This document shows positions 36,039 through 44,499 of a DNA stretch of 64,000 nt, in pieces. The translations under genes and the position numbers were made by a program. The notes under the pieces are model-generated. The model saw only the letters and a list, made by a program, of their open reading frames with translations, made no database searches and was not told the origin of the DNA. Every line of letters starts with the position of its first letter. Position 1 is the first letter of the stretch. Origin of the DNA: Sorangium cellulosum So ce56. Lineage in GTDB: Bacteria; Myxococcota_A; Polyangia; Polyangiales; Polyangiaceae. The stretch is taken from the NCBI RefSeq assembly GCF_000067165.1, contig NC_010162.1, positions 3,554,501 to 3,618,500 of the forward strand, given 5' to 3'.

Positions 36039-38579
36039 CTAGGAGCCCGCCCTCGTGCCGCACATGGTCGAGAGCACCGCGAGCAGCTCCGCCGGCTCGA
36101 TGGGCTTCGGGACATGGGTGTTGAACCCCGCCCGCAATGCGCGCATGCGATCCTCCGTGCGCGCATAGGCGGTGAGCGCGATCGCCGGGGTCCGCCCCCC
36201 GCTCGCCGCCGGGAGCGCGCGGATCTTGCGGATCAGCGCGTAGCCGTCCTCGCCGGGCATCGCGACGTCGGACACGAGCACGTCGGGCTGCAGCGCCTTC
36301 ACCGCGAGCAGCGCCTCGGCCGCGGACGACACGGCCGTCACGCGCGCGCCGCACTGCTCGAGCATCGTGACGAGGAGCTCGCGCGTGTCGTCCTCGTCCT
36401 CGACCACGAGCACGTTCAGCGCCGCGAGCTCCGGCGGGCGGTCGCTCCCGGCGGAGGCGGACGGCAGCGCCGCCAGCCGGCGCCCCCGGTCGTGGCTCGG
36501 CGGCGCCGCGAGCGGCAGCTGGACGACGAACGTGGCGCCCCGCCCCTCCCCGTCGCTCAGCGCGTGGGCCGTGCCGCCGTGCATCTCCACGAGGCTCTTC
36601 ACGATCGTGAGCCCCAGGCCCAGGCCGCCGTGCCTGCGGGTCGTGCCGCTCTCGGCCTGCCGGAACTGCTCGAACACGTAAGGCAAGAACGCGGGCTCGA
36701 TGCCCTGGCCGGTGTCGGACACGGTGATCTCGGCGGACCCGTCGGCGCGATCGAGCCGGATGCGCACCACGCCGCCCCGCGGCGTGAACTTCACCGCGTT
36801 GTTGAGCAGGTTCCAGACGACCTGCTGCAGCCGGCCCGCGTCGCCCGCGACGGCGCCCACGCCGGGCTCGAGGAGCGACAGGAGCCGCACCCCCTTGGCG
36901 TCGGCGGCAGGCCGCACGACCTCGAGGGCGGCGTCGATCACCGGCACGAGCTCGATCCGATGGACGTCCAGCCGGAGCTTGCCGGCCATGATGCGCGAGA
37001 TGTCGAGCAGATCGTCGATGAGCTGCGCCTGCGCCTGGGCGTTGCGCTCCACCGTCTCCAGCGCCTTGTCGCGGCGCTCCTCGGGGAGCTTGCCGGTGCG
37101 CAGCATCCGGACCCAGCCGAGGACCGCCGTGAGCGGCGTGCGGAGCTCGTGGCTCATCGTCGCCAGGAACTCGTCCTTCAGGTGGCTCGCGGCCTCGGCC
37201 TCCTGCCGCGCGGACTCCGCCGCGGCGAGCAGGCCTTGCCGCTCCTCCTCCGCCCGCTTCCGCGCGGTGATGTCGAAGAACGAGGAGACGACGCCGGCGA
37301 CCGAGCCGTCCTCGCCGCGGAGCGGCTGCGCGTTCACCGAGAGCCACAGGACCGAGCCGTCCAGCCGCTCCAGCCCGAGCAGGACGCCCGACTGGGGCGC
37401 GCCGGTCCGGAGCGCGATCTGCGAGGGGACCATCTCGAGAGGGAACGGCGAGCCGTCCTCGCGGACGAGCCTGCACGACGGGCCCATCATCGTGGACCCG
37501 ACGAGCTGGGCCATGGGCAGGCCCAGGATCCGCTCGGCGCTCGCGTTCGCGGTGCGGATGACGCCGCGCTCGTCCTGGAGCGTGATGCCCTCCTCGAGCG
37601 CGCTGATGATCACGCGATAGCGCTCCTCGCTGTCCCGGAGCGCCCGCTCCGCCTCGATCGCGTCGGTCTCGTCGCGGGTGATCAGAACCGCGCCCGCGGG
37701 CGAGCCGTCGGCGTGCCTGAGCGGCGATGCCGTCCCGGAGAGGGCGCGGATCGAGCCGTCCGGGCGGGTGACGAGCCAGCGCGCGTTCTCGACCTTCTCG
37801 CCCCGGAGCGCGCGGTGGAGCGGGTCCTCGTCGGGGCGCAGCGGCCGGCCGTCCAGCGCGAGCAGCCCGCGGTTCCGGAGCGACTCGAGCGCGTCGCGCG
37901 CGTCGCGCTCGTACACCCCGTGCTGCCGCTGGGCCTCGCCGTTGCAGATGCGGAGCGCCCCGCACGCGTCCGCGGCCATGATGCCGTCGCCGCTCTGCTC
38001 GATGAGCGCCCGCAGCAGATCGCGCTCCACCGCCGCGATCCGCTCGGCCCGCTCGGCCCGCTCGCGGAGCCGCTTCGAGCGAAGGAGCGCACCGACGCGC
38101 GCCGACAGCGCGGCCGCCGGGCAGGGCTTGACCACGTAGTCGTCGGCGCCCGCGGTGAGCCCCTCGACGAGGTCCTCCTCCTGCCCGGCCACGGTCAGGA
38201 TGAGGATCGGGAGCCCGACCGTGGCGGCGCGCGACCGCAAGAGGCCACAGATCTCGGTGCCGGACATGCCCGGCATCACCTGATCGAGCACGAGGACATC
38301 CGGCACATCGCCCCCCGCCACGCGCTCGAGCATCGCGGCGGCGTCCGTGAAGACCTGGGCCTCGTACCCCGGCGCGAGGGCGCGCGCGGCCATCTCGGCC
38401 TCCAGCAACGAATCGTCGAGGATCCACACCGCCCCGCGCTGCGCGTGCTCGCTCGGCGGAGGCTCCAGGCTCCTCTCCCGGACGCCTCGCCCCGCGGCCG
38501 GCGCCGGGCGCCGGGGCGGGCCGTTCGCATCGCGCGCGGCGTCGGCGAGCGCGAAGTCCATCGTCATTGGCCGATTCAT
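36039..38579 (-). CDS. Hybrid histidine kinase: receiver, PAS, PAS, HisKA, HATPase, receiver
   Basis: An 846-residue cytoplasmic sensor. N-terminal receiver (AVWILDDSLLEAEMAARAL; phospho-Asp in VLVLDQVMPGMSGTE; KPCPAAAL), two PAS domains (ALIEQSGDGIMAADACGAL; VIISALEEGITLQDERGV, each followed by a PAC-like segment), HisKA with His in ATMSHELRTPLTAVLG, HATPase (NLLNNAVKFTPRGG; SDTGQGIEP; GGLGLGLTI), and a C-terminal receiver (VLVVEDEDDTRELL; SDVAMPGEDGY; KPIEPAELL). All phosphotransfer residues are present. ATG 38579 follows CTGGAG at six bases; the frame is open for another 143 codons upstream, but that part has no domain. It diverges from the chemosensory operon and may feed signals to the same cell behaviour. 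Confidence 0.92.
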   Translation of the reverse strand: MNRPMTMDFALADAARDANGPPRRPAPAAGRGVRERSLEPPPSEHAQRGAVWILDDSLLEAEMAARALAPGYEAQVFTDAAAMLERVAGGDVPDVLVLDQVMPGMSGTEICGLLRSRAATVGLPILILTVAGQEEDLVEGLTAGADDYVVKPCPAAALSARVGALLRSKRLRERAERAERIAAVERDLLRALIEQSGDGIMAADACGALRICNGEAQRQHGVYERDARDALESLRNRGLLALDGRPLRPDEDPLHRALRGEKVENARWLVTRPDGSIRALSGTASPLRHADGSPAGAVLITRDETDAIEAERALRDSEERYRVIISALEEGITLQDERGVIRTANASAERILGLPMAQLVGSTMMGPSCRLVREDGSPFPLEMVPSQIALRTGAPQSGVLLGLERLDGSVLWLSVNAQPLRGEDGSVAGVVSSFFDITARKRAEEERQGLLAAAESARQEAEAASHLKDEFLATMSHELRTPLTAVLGWVRMLRTGKLPEERRDKALETVERNAQAQAQLIDDLLDISRIMAGKLRLDVHRIELVPVIDAALEVVRPAADAKGVRLLSLLEPGVGAVAGDAGRLQQVVWNLLNNAVKFTPRGGVVRIRLDRADGSAEITVSDTGQGIEPAFLPYVFEQFRQAESGTTRRHGGLGLGLTIVKSLVEMHGGTAHALSDGEGRGATFVVQLPLAAPPSHDRGRRLAALPSASAGSDRPPELAALNVLVVEDEDDTRELLVTMLEQCGARVTAVSSAAEALLAVKALQPDVLVSDVAMPGEDGYALIRKIRALPAASGGRTPAIALTAYARTEDRMRALRAGFNTHVPKPIEPAELLAVLSTMCGTRAGS

Positions 38580-39071
38580 GGTTCTCCAGGAGCAGCAGGG
38601 GCCGTGAGGCATATCGCCACAGGGGAGCGCCTCTCGGGGCGGGACGGGGCGCGGAGACCCGTTGGTCCCGCAAGCATCTTTACCGCCCAGTCTCATCTGA
38701 GGGAGAGCCCTCGACGATGCAAGCCTAATACGATGAAAGGCGCCCTGTTGCCCTCTTCTGCCTGTCTGCGTCGGTTGCTTCCGGTTGCTTCCGGTCGCGT
38801 CTGGCGCGTCAGGTCGCTTCTGGTCATCGCGCCACGCATCATCCAGCGCTCGCCGGGTTCCATCGACGTCTGTCATGGGGATGGCGTTCGCGCCCGCCGA
38901 CGTTCGCTGGCGCACTGGCGTTCCTCGACGTGCGGGCAGCGCCTGGACGCTCGAGCGTGGCATCCGCGGCTCGGGACGTGTCTGACGGGAGTTCCCTGAT
39001 TCTGGCAAGGACGCACAAGCGCGATTGACACCCCGTATTCGGAAAGGCTATTCCCTCGATCGAGCACCGCT
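38580..39071. other. Divergent promoter region between hybrid kinase and che operon
   Basis: 492 bases with no supported gene. It holds the kinase ribosome site on the minus strand and, at the right end, a TTGACA-type promoter candidate reading into cheY. Confidence 0.5.
39025..39054 (+). promoter_or_regulatory. Sigma70-type promoter candidate for the che operon
   Basis: A perfect TTGACA (39025-39030) and TATTCC (39049-39054) with an 18-base spacer. The -10 matches only the TAT half. Transcription would start about 10 bases before the cheY GTG at 39072, giving a very short leader without a visible ribosome site. Confidence 0.45.
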
Positions 39072-39455
39072 GTGGCAGAGATCCTCGTCGTCGATGACAG
39101 CCGGGTGATGCGCGAGATGGTGGTGGCCTGCCTGCGTGCAGAGCAGCACGGGTTCGCGCACGCGGCGAGCGGGCTCGAGGCGATTGAGACGCTCTCGCTC
39201 AGGCCGTTCGATCTCGTGGTGCTCGACCTGAATATGCCCGATATCGGGGGACTCGAGGTGATCGAGTTCATCCGGGGTCAAGACAGGCTGCGGAGCCTGC
39301 CGATCCTGGTGGTGACGACCCGGGGTGATGAGGAGTCCCGCGCCCGCACGCTCGCCGCGGGGGCGTCGGAGTTCATGACGAAGCCCTTCACTCCCGACGC
39401 CATCCTGGCCAGCGTGCGCGCGCTCCTGCAGGACAGCGGCGCCAGCGCCGGATGA
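39072..39455 (+). CDS. cheY: CheY-like single-domain response regulator
   Basis: A 127-residue receiver starting GTG (MAEILVVDDSRVMREMVVAC). The acidic pair DD, phospho-acceptor Asp in FDLVVLDLNMPDIGGLE, Thr in ILVVTTRGDE and Lys in EFMTKPFTPDAI are present; there is no output domain. As the first gene of the chemosensory operon, it is the likely phosphate acceptor from CheA that acts on the motility apparatus or a further partner. Four bases separate its stop from the cheA start. A hybrid function in adaptation cannot be excluded, because CheB has its own receiver. Confidence 0.92.
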   Translation: MAEILVVDDSRVMREMVVACLRAEQHGFAHAASGLEAIETLSLRPFDLVVLDLNMPDIGGLEVIEFIRGQDRLRSLPILVVTTRGDEESRARTLAAGASEFMTKPFTPDAILASVRALLQDSGASAG

Positions 39456-39459
39456 TCGG

Positions 39460-41526
39460 ATGGGCGGCGCGCTCGATGTGAACGAGTTCGTGGCCGGCTA
39501 CCTCGTCGAGGTGGAAGAGCACCTCTCGGCGTCGACGGCCAACCTCCTCGCCGCCGAGGCGGCCCTCCGCGGCGGCGAGTCGAACCCCAAGGCGATCCGG
39601 GAGCTCTTCCGCGCTCTTCACACCATCAAGGGCCTCTCCGCCATGGTCGGCGTGGAGCCGATTGTGGATCTCGCCCACGCGATGGAGACCGTGCTCCGGG
39701 CGGCGGACCGGTCGGCCGGGAGCCTCTCCGCCTCGTCGATCGAGGTGCTGCTCCGCGGGCTCCGGTCCATCGAGGAGCGGGCGCGGGCCCTCGCCGAGGG
39801 CAAGCCGGTGCTGCCGGCGGCGCCCGAGCTCCTCGCCGCGCTCACCGCGCTCGATCTCGCCGCCGCGCCGTCGCCGCCCGTGCCGATCATCGGCGCCGAT
39901 CCCGAGATCCTCGCGAAGCTCGGGCCCGGCGAGCGGGTGCAGCTCGCGCAGGGCGTGGCCGGCGGGCGGCGCGCGCTGCGGGTCGACTTCGTCCCCTCGC
40001 CGGCGCGCACCGCCGAGGGGGTGAACATCACGACCGTCCGCGAGCGCGTCGGCAAGCTCGCCGAGATCGTCAAGGTCATCCCGCTCTCGGTGCCGGCCAG
40101 CGATGGCGCGCCGGGCGGCATCGCCTTCGCGCTCCTCGTCCTCACGAGCGCGCCCGACGAGGAGGTCGCGCGCGCGGCGGCGGCGGATGGCGCCCGCGCG
40201 CTCACCGTGGAGCCCCCCGTCCCGCCGGCCGTGGCGGCGCTGGCGGAGCGCGAGCCGGACGAGCCGGCGGACCGGGAGCCTCAGCTCCGAGGCGTCGTCC
40301 GCGTCGAGGTGGCGCGCCTCGACGACGCGCTCGACAAGCTGTCGGCGCTGGTCGTGACGCGGTTCCGGCTCGCTCGGGCGGCCGCCGAGCTGCGCGCCCG
40401 CGGGGTCGACATCCGCGATCTGTCGGAGATCCTGCGCGAGCACGACCGGACGCTGCGCGACCTCCGCGGCGCCATCATGCGCGCGCGCATGATCTCCGTG
40501 GCGGAGCTCCTCGAGCGCGTGCCGCTCGTCGTCCGCGGCCTCGGTCGCGCCACCGGCAAGCAGGTCCGGCTCGAGATCGACGCCGGCAAGGCCGAGCTCG
40601 ACAAGGCGGTCGCGGAGCGGGTCTTCCCTGCGATCGTGCACCTGCTTCGCAACGCCGTCGATCACGCGATCGAGCCGCCGGCCGAGCGGCGGCGCCTCGG
40701 CAAGCCCGAGGAGGGCGTCGTCCGGGTCTCCTGCTTCGAGCGCTCCAGCAATCAGCTCGAGCTCAGCGTCGCCGACGACGGCCGCGGCATCGATCGCGCG
40801 CTGGTCGCGAGGCGGGCCGGCCGCCCCGCGCCCGAGAGCGACGCGGCGCTGCTCGACCTCATCACGCTCCCCGGGCTGTCGACGCTCGACCAGGCGACGA
40901 AGACCAGCGGCCGCGGGCTCGGGATGGACATCGTGCGCCGCATCGCCGTGGAGCAGCTCAGCGGGGAGCTCTCGGTGAGCACGTCGCCCCGCGCCGGCAC
41001 CACCTTCACCCTCCGGATCCCGCTCACGTTGACCATCGTGGACGCCTTCTCCTTCCTGTGTGGTGATCAGCTGTTCGTGACGCCCATCGCGGGCGTCGAG
41101 GAGGTCGTGGAGATCGACGCCGCGCGCGTCCTCCGCGGCCCAGCGCCGGGCGAAGCGCGGGGCGGGACCCTGTTGCCAGCGCCGGGCGAAGCGCGGGGCG
41201 GGACCCTGTTGATCGAGCGCCGCGGCGAGGTCGTGCCCCTCGTCGATCTCGGCGCCCTCTTCGAGCTCGGGGCCTCGCCGGCGCGCAGGGCGCTCGTCGT
41301 CCGCCGCCACGGCGCGCCCTTCGCGTTCGGCGTGACCCGCGTGATCGGCCAGCAGGAGGTGGTCGTGCGGCCGCTCGAGGACCCGCTCGTCCGGGTGCCG
41401 GGCGTGTCCGGCGCGACGGATCTCGGCGACGGGCGCCCCACGCTCGTGCTCGACCTCGTGACCCTCAGCGGCAGGCTCTCCGCTGGCCGCGGCGGCCGCG
41501 GCGCGCTCGCCCGGGCGGCCTCGTGA
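39460..41526 (+). CDS. cheA: Chemotaxis histidine kinase CheA
   Basis: A 688-residue CheA. N-terminal HPt domain with phospho-accepting His54 in LFRALHTIKGLSAM. A variable linker follows, then the dimerisation region (RLDDALDKLSALVVTRFRLA), HATPase with N-box HLLRNAVDHAIEP, G1 ADDGRGID and G2 TSGRGLGMDIVRR, and a C-terminal CheW-like domain (DAFSFLCGDQLFVTPIAGVE). There is no separate P2 domain of obvious type. Within the CheW-like domain, 12 residues (PAPGEARGGTLL) are tandemly duplicated by a 36-bp DNA repeat at 41140-41211. It is coupled to cheW by a GTGA overlap, and with the soluble MCP-like protein it should form the core signalling array. Confidence 0.96.
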   Translation: MGGALDVNEFVAGYLVEVEEHLSASTANLLAAEAALRGGESNPKAIRELFRALHTIKGLSAMVGVEPIVDLAHAMETVLRAADRSAGSLSASSIEVLLRGLRSIEERARALAEGKPVLPAAPELLAALTALDLAAAPSPPVPIIGADPEILAKLGPGERVQLAQGVAGGRRALRVDFVPSPARTAEGVNITTVRERVGKLAEIVKVIPLSVPASDGAPGGIAFALLVLTSAPDEEVARAAAADGARALTVEPPVPPAVAALAEREPDEPADREPQLRGVVRVEVARLDDALDKLSALVVTRFRLARAAAELRARGVDIRDLSEILREHDRTLRDLRGAIMRARMISVAELLERVPLVVRGLGRATGKQVRLEIDAGKAELDKAVAERVFPAIVHLLRNAVDHAIEPPAERRRLGKPEEGVVRVSCFERSSNQLELSVADDGRGIDRALVARRAGRPAPESDAALLDLITLPGLSTLDQATKTSGRGLGMDIVRRIAVEQLSGELSVSTSPRAGTTFTLRIPLTLTIVDAFSFLCGDQLFVTPIAGVEEVVEIDAARVLRGPAPGEARGGTLLPAPGEARGGTLLIERRGEVVPLVDLGALFELGASPARRALVVRRHGAPFAFGVTRVIGQQEVVVRPLEDPLVRVPGVSGATDLGDGRPTLVLDLVTLSGRLSAGRGGRGALARAAS
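41140..41211 (+). repeat. Perfect 36-bp tandem duplication inside cheA
   Basis: Two identical 36-bp units, each beginning CCAGCGCCGGGCGAAGCG and ending GGGACCCTGTTG, at 41140-41175 and 41176-41211. They code PAPGEARGGTLL twice in frame within the CheW-like domain of CheA. Perfect identity suggests a recent event. Confidence 0.95.
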
Positions 41527-41960
41527 GCGATCTGCACGTGGTCCTGAAGGTGGCGGACACCGAGTACGTCATCTCGGCGGCGGACGTGCTCCACATGGAG
41601 TCGTTCGCCGGGGCGACCCGGGTGCCGGGGGCGCGGTCGTACGTCGGCGGCCTGGTGCAGATCCGGGGCCGCGTGGTCCCGGTCGTGGATCTGCGCGTCC
41701 GCTTCGGGCTCCCGAGCGCGGAGCCGACGCTGGACTCGCGCGTCATCGTCGTTCAGCGCGGCGGCCGCACCGTCGGCCTCCTCGTGGACAGCGCGCGCGA
41801 GGTGGTCAACATCGCCGAGGGCGAGCTGAGGCCGCCCCCCGAGGTCATGGCGGAGGAGAGCGCCGGGTTCGTCAGGGCCGTCGCGAAGCTCGGGGAGCGC
41901 CTCGTCATGCTCGTCGACGTCGGCAGGATCATCGGTGAGGAGCAGGATCATGGCATCTGA
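41523..41960 (+). CDS. cheW: CheW coupling protein
   Basis: A 145-residue single CheW domain starting GTG: VVLKVADTEYVISAADVLHM, then GGLVQIRGRVVPVVDLRVRF, RVIVVQRGGRTVGLLVDSAR and LVMLVDVGRII. These are the two five-stranded beta-barrel subdomains and the RG-VVPVVDLR core that bridges receptor tips to CheA. The start overlaps the cheA stop (GTGA), and the stop lies inside the next gene, which begins 11 bases upstream of it, so the three are translationally coupled. Confidence 0.95.
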   Translation: MSDLHVVLKVADTEYVISAADVLHMESFAGATRVPGARSYVGGLVQIRGRVVPVVDLRVRFGLPSAEPTLDSRVIVVQRGGRTVGLLVDSAREVVNIAEGELRPPPEVMAEESAGFVRAVAKLGERLVMLVDVGRIIGEEQDHGI

Positions 41961-44499
41961 TGCAATCGCGGACATCGACGGCGCGCTCGCGCGGGCGGAG
42001 CAGACCGAGCGCGCGCTCCGTCAGGCGGTCGCGACCGTCGCCGGCGTCGAGCAGGCGGCCGCGCGGCTCGCCGCCCTCGGCGCCGAGCAGGCCGCGGCCG
42101 GCAGGGAGCAGGGGGCCATGGCGGTGGCGCTCGCGGGCGAGATCGAGGAGGCCGGGTCGACCGCGCAGGGGCTCGCCCGCACCGGGCAGCGGGTGGGCGA
42201 CGCCGTCATCGACGTCGTGAGGGCGACCGAGGGCATGGCGAGCGGCATCGGCGCGCTCGCCCCCGCGCTCGCCAGCGTGAAGGGCGACGCCGAGACGCTC
42301 GCCACCTCGGCGGACACGACCGCGGCGGCGCTCGAGGAGATCGCCCGCTCGGTGAAGGCGGTGAGCGCCAGCGCCGAGGAGCTCGCGTCCTCCAGCGAGG
42401 AGCTCCTCGGGTCGGTCTCCTTGACGAGCGGATCCGCCGACGAGGCGGCGGCCCGCGGCGAGAGCAACGCCGCGGCCATCGAGGAGATCGGGGCCACGAT
42501 CGAGGAGATGTCGAAGGGCGTCGCGCGCCTCTCGACCGACGCCAAGGGGGTCGGGGCGCAGATCTCGACCATGGCCGGGACCGTCGCGGGCGTGAGCGGC
42601 TCGCTTGATCGCGTCGCGAAGGACGCGACCGAGATGGCGAGCGCGGTCGAGGAGACCGCGGCGACCGCCGAGCAGATGGCGCGGTCGATCCGCGGGGTGG
42701 CCGAGAGCGCGAGGGCGCTCGACTCGAGCGCGTCGACGACCGCGAGCACGATCACGGAGATCGCGAGCTCGGTCGAGGAGGTCGCGGCCACCGCCGAGAA
42801 GAACGCCGCGACCATCGAGGCGAACGCGGTCGCCGCCGAGCAGCTCGCGCGGACCGCGCAGCAGGTCGCGCAGAGCGCCGAGCAGATCAGCGGGCTCGCG
42901 GCCGGCAACGCCGCCACGTCGTCGCAGGTCGAGGCCTCGACGCGGCGGATCGTCGCCATCGTCGAGACCGCGCGCGCGACCGCCGAGCAGGGGATCGCGA
43001 CCGCGCGCCAGGGCGCCGCGACGGTCGGCAGGTCCATCGCCGGGCTCGGGAGCATCCGGCAGGCGATGGCCGACTCCGCGTCGGTCATGAAGGAGATGGG
43101 CAAGCGGGCGGAGGAGATCGGCGACATCGTCCAGACGATCAACCTGATCGCCGACCGCACGAACCTCCTCTCGCTCAACGCCAGCATCGAGGCCGCGCGC
43201 GCGGGGGAGCACGGCCGCGGCTTCGCCGTCGTCGCCGAGGAGATCCGCAACCTCGCCGATCGGGCCGCCGTCTCGAGCGCCGAGATCGCCAAGATCGTCC
43301 GCGCGCTCCAGGCGAGCGCCCGGGAGGCGGTGGCCGCCTCGAGCGAGGGCGTGAAGGTCGCGGACGAGGGGACCCGGCTCGCGAGCGACGCCGATCGGGC
43401 GCTCGCGTCCATCCTCCAGGGGGTCGAGGAGCTCGGCCGCTCGATCCGCGACATCGACCGGGCGAACGCGGAGCAGGTGCAGGCGGTGGCCTCCCTGACC
43501 CAGACGGCGTCGCGCATGAGCGACGAGGGCAGGGCGGTCGCGCGCTCCGCGGCCGAGCAGACCAAGGCGATCCAGTCGCTCGCGCAGGGCAGCGCGGAGA
43601 TGCGGCGCATGGCGCGGCAGACGAAGGACGCGACCGCCGAGCAGGCGCGCGCGCTGCGGGACGCCGTGAAGGCCAACGCGCAGCTCACGTCCACCGCCGA
43701 GCGGGTGTCGCGGGCGATGGACGAGCAGGCGACGGGGGCGTTGCAGCTCGCCAAGGTCGCCGCGCAGATGCGCGCGCTGACCCAGCAAACCAGCGCCGCG
43801 ATGGTCGAGCAGACCCGCGCCCTGGCCGGGATCTCCGCGCTCACGCAGGAGGTCTCGGGCGCGTCGCAGCGCATGGTCGCCGGCCTCGCGGAGCAGGCGG
43901 GCGGCGCGAGCGAGATCGCGCGCGCCATGGACGACATCCGGCGGCTGTCGGTCCAGTCGGCGCGGGGAACCGGCGAGCAGGCGCGGGCGGCGAAGCAGCT
44001 GGAGGCGTCCGCCCGCCAGGTCGCGCGGCTCGCGGCGGCGGTGACCGCCGCCACGGCGGACCAGGGCAAGGCGACGGCGTCCCTGGCGAAGGAGGGGGAT
44101 TCCGTGCGCCGGATCGCCAGGCAGACGGCGCGGGCCGTGGCCGATCAGGCGGAGGCGATCGCGGCCCTCGCGTCGGGCGCGAACCGGCACACGTCGTCGC
44201 TCCAGGCCGCCGAGAAGGGGGCCCTCGAGCTCTCGACCCGGAGCGAGCAGCACGCCGCCTCGCTCTCGCGGCTGCGCGACCCGGTCCGGGAGCTGCTCGC
44301 CTCCACGGCCAGGCACGCGAGGGACACCGGCGCGATCGCGAGCGACGCAGGCCAGGTGCTCGAGCAGCTCGGCAGGATCCGGCTGGCGAGCGCGGAGCAC
44401 GCGGACGCGGTCGCGGGCGTCGTCGCGACGGTCGCGCACGCCGTCGCCCACATCAAGGTGAACGGGACGCAGCACCCCACGCCGCCGGAGACGCCATGA
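41950..44499 (+). CDS. Soluble methyl-accepting-chemotaxis-like protein without sensory or membrane domain
   Basis: An 849-residue, almost entirely alpha-helical coiled coil rich in Ala, Glu, Gln and Ser. The highly conserved receptor tip is present near residues 390-440: IVQTINLIADRTNLLSLNAS, then IEAARAGEHGRGFAVVAEEI, RNLADRAA. Heptad-patterned arms of about 350-400 residues flank it on both sides, with many EE/QQ pairs that could be methylation sites for CheR/CheB. No hydrophobic membrane segment, PAS, GAF or HAMP domain is visible, so the input must come through a partner. GAGGAG seven bases before ATG 41950 supports the start. It overlaps the HEAT gene downstream by ATGA. Confidence 0.9.
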   Translation: MASDAIADIDGALARAEQTERALRQAVATVAGVEQAAARLAALGAEQAAAGREQGAMAVALAGEIEEAGSTAQGLARTGQRVGDAVIDVVRATEGMASGIGALAPALASVKGDAETLATSADTTAAALEEIARSVKAVSASAEELASSSEELLGSVSLTSGSADEAAARGESNAAAIEEIGATIEEMSKGVARLSTDAKGVGAQISTMAGTVAGVSGSLDRVAKDATEMASAVEETAATAEQMARSIRGVAESARALDSSASTTASTITEIASSVEEVAATAEKNAATIEANAVAAEQLARTAQQVAQSAEQISGLAAGNAATSSQVEASTRRIVAIVETARATAEQGIATARQGAATVGRSIAGLGSIRQAMADSASVMKEMGKRAEEIGDIVQTINLIADRTNLLSLNASIEAARAGEHGRGFAVVAEEIRNLADRAAVSSAEIAKIVRALQASAREAVAASSEGVKVADEGTRLASDADRALASILQGVEELGRSIRDIDRANAEQVQAVASLTQTASRMSDEGRAVARSAAEQTKAIQSLAQGSAEMRRMARQTKDATAEQARALRDAVKANAQLTSTAERVSRAMDEQATGALQLAKVAAQMRALTQQTSAAMVEQTRALAGISALTQEVSGASQRMVAGLAEQAGGASEIARAMDDIRRLSVQSARGTGEQARAAKQLEASARQVARLAAAVTAATADQGKATASLAKEGDSVRRIARQTARAVADQAEAIAALASGANRHTSSLQAAEKGALELSTRSEQHAASLSRLRDPVRELLASTARHARDTGAIASDAGQVLEQLGRIRLASAEHADAVAGVVATVAHAVAHIKVNGTQHPTPPETP

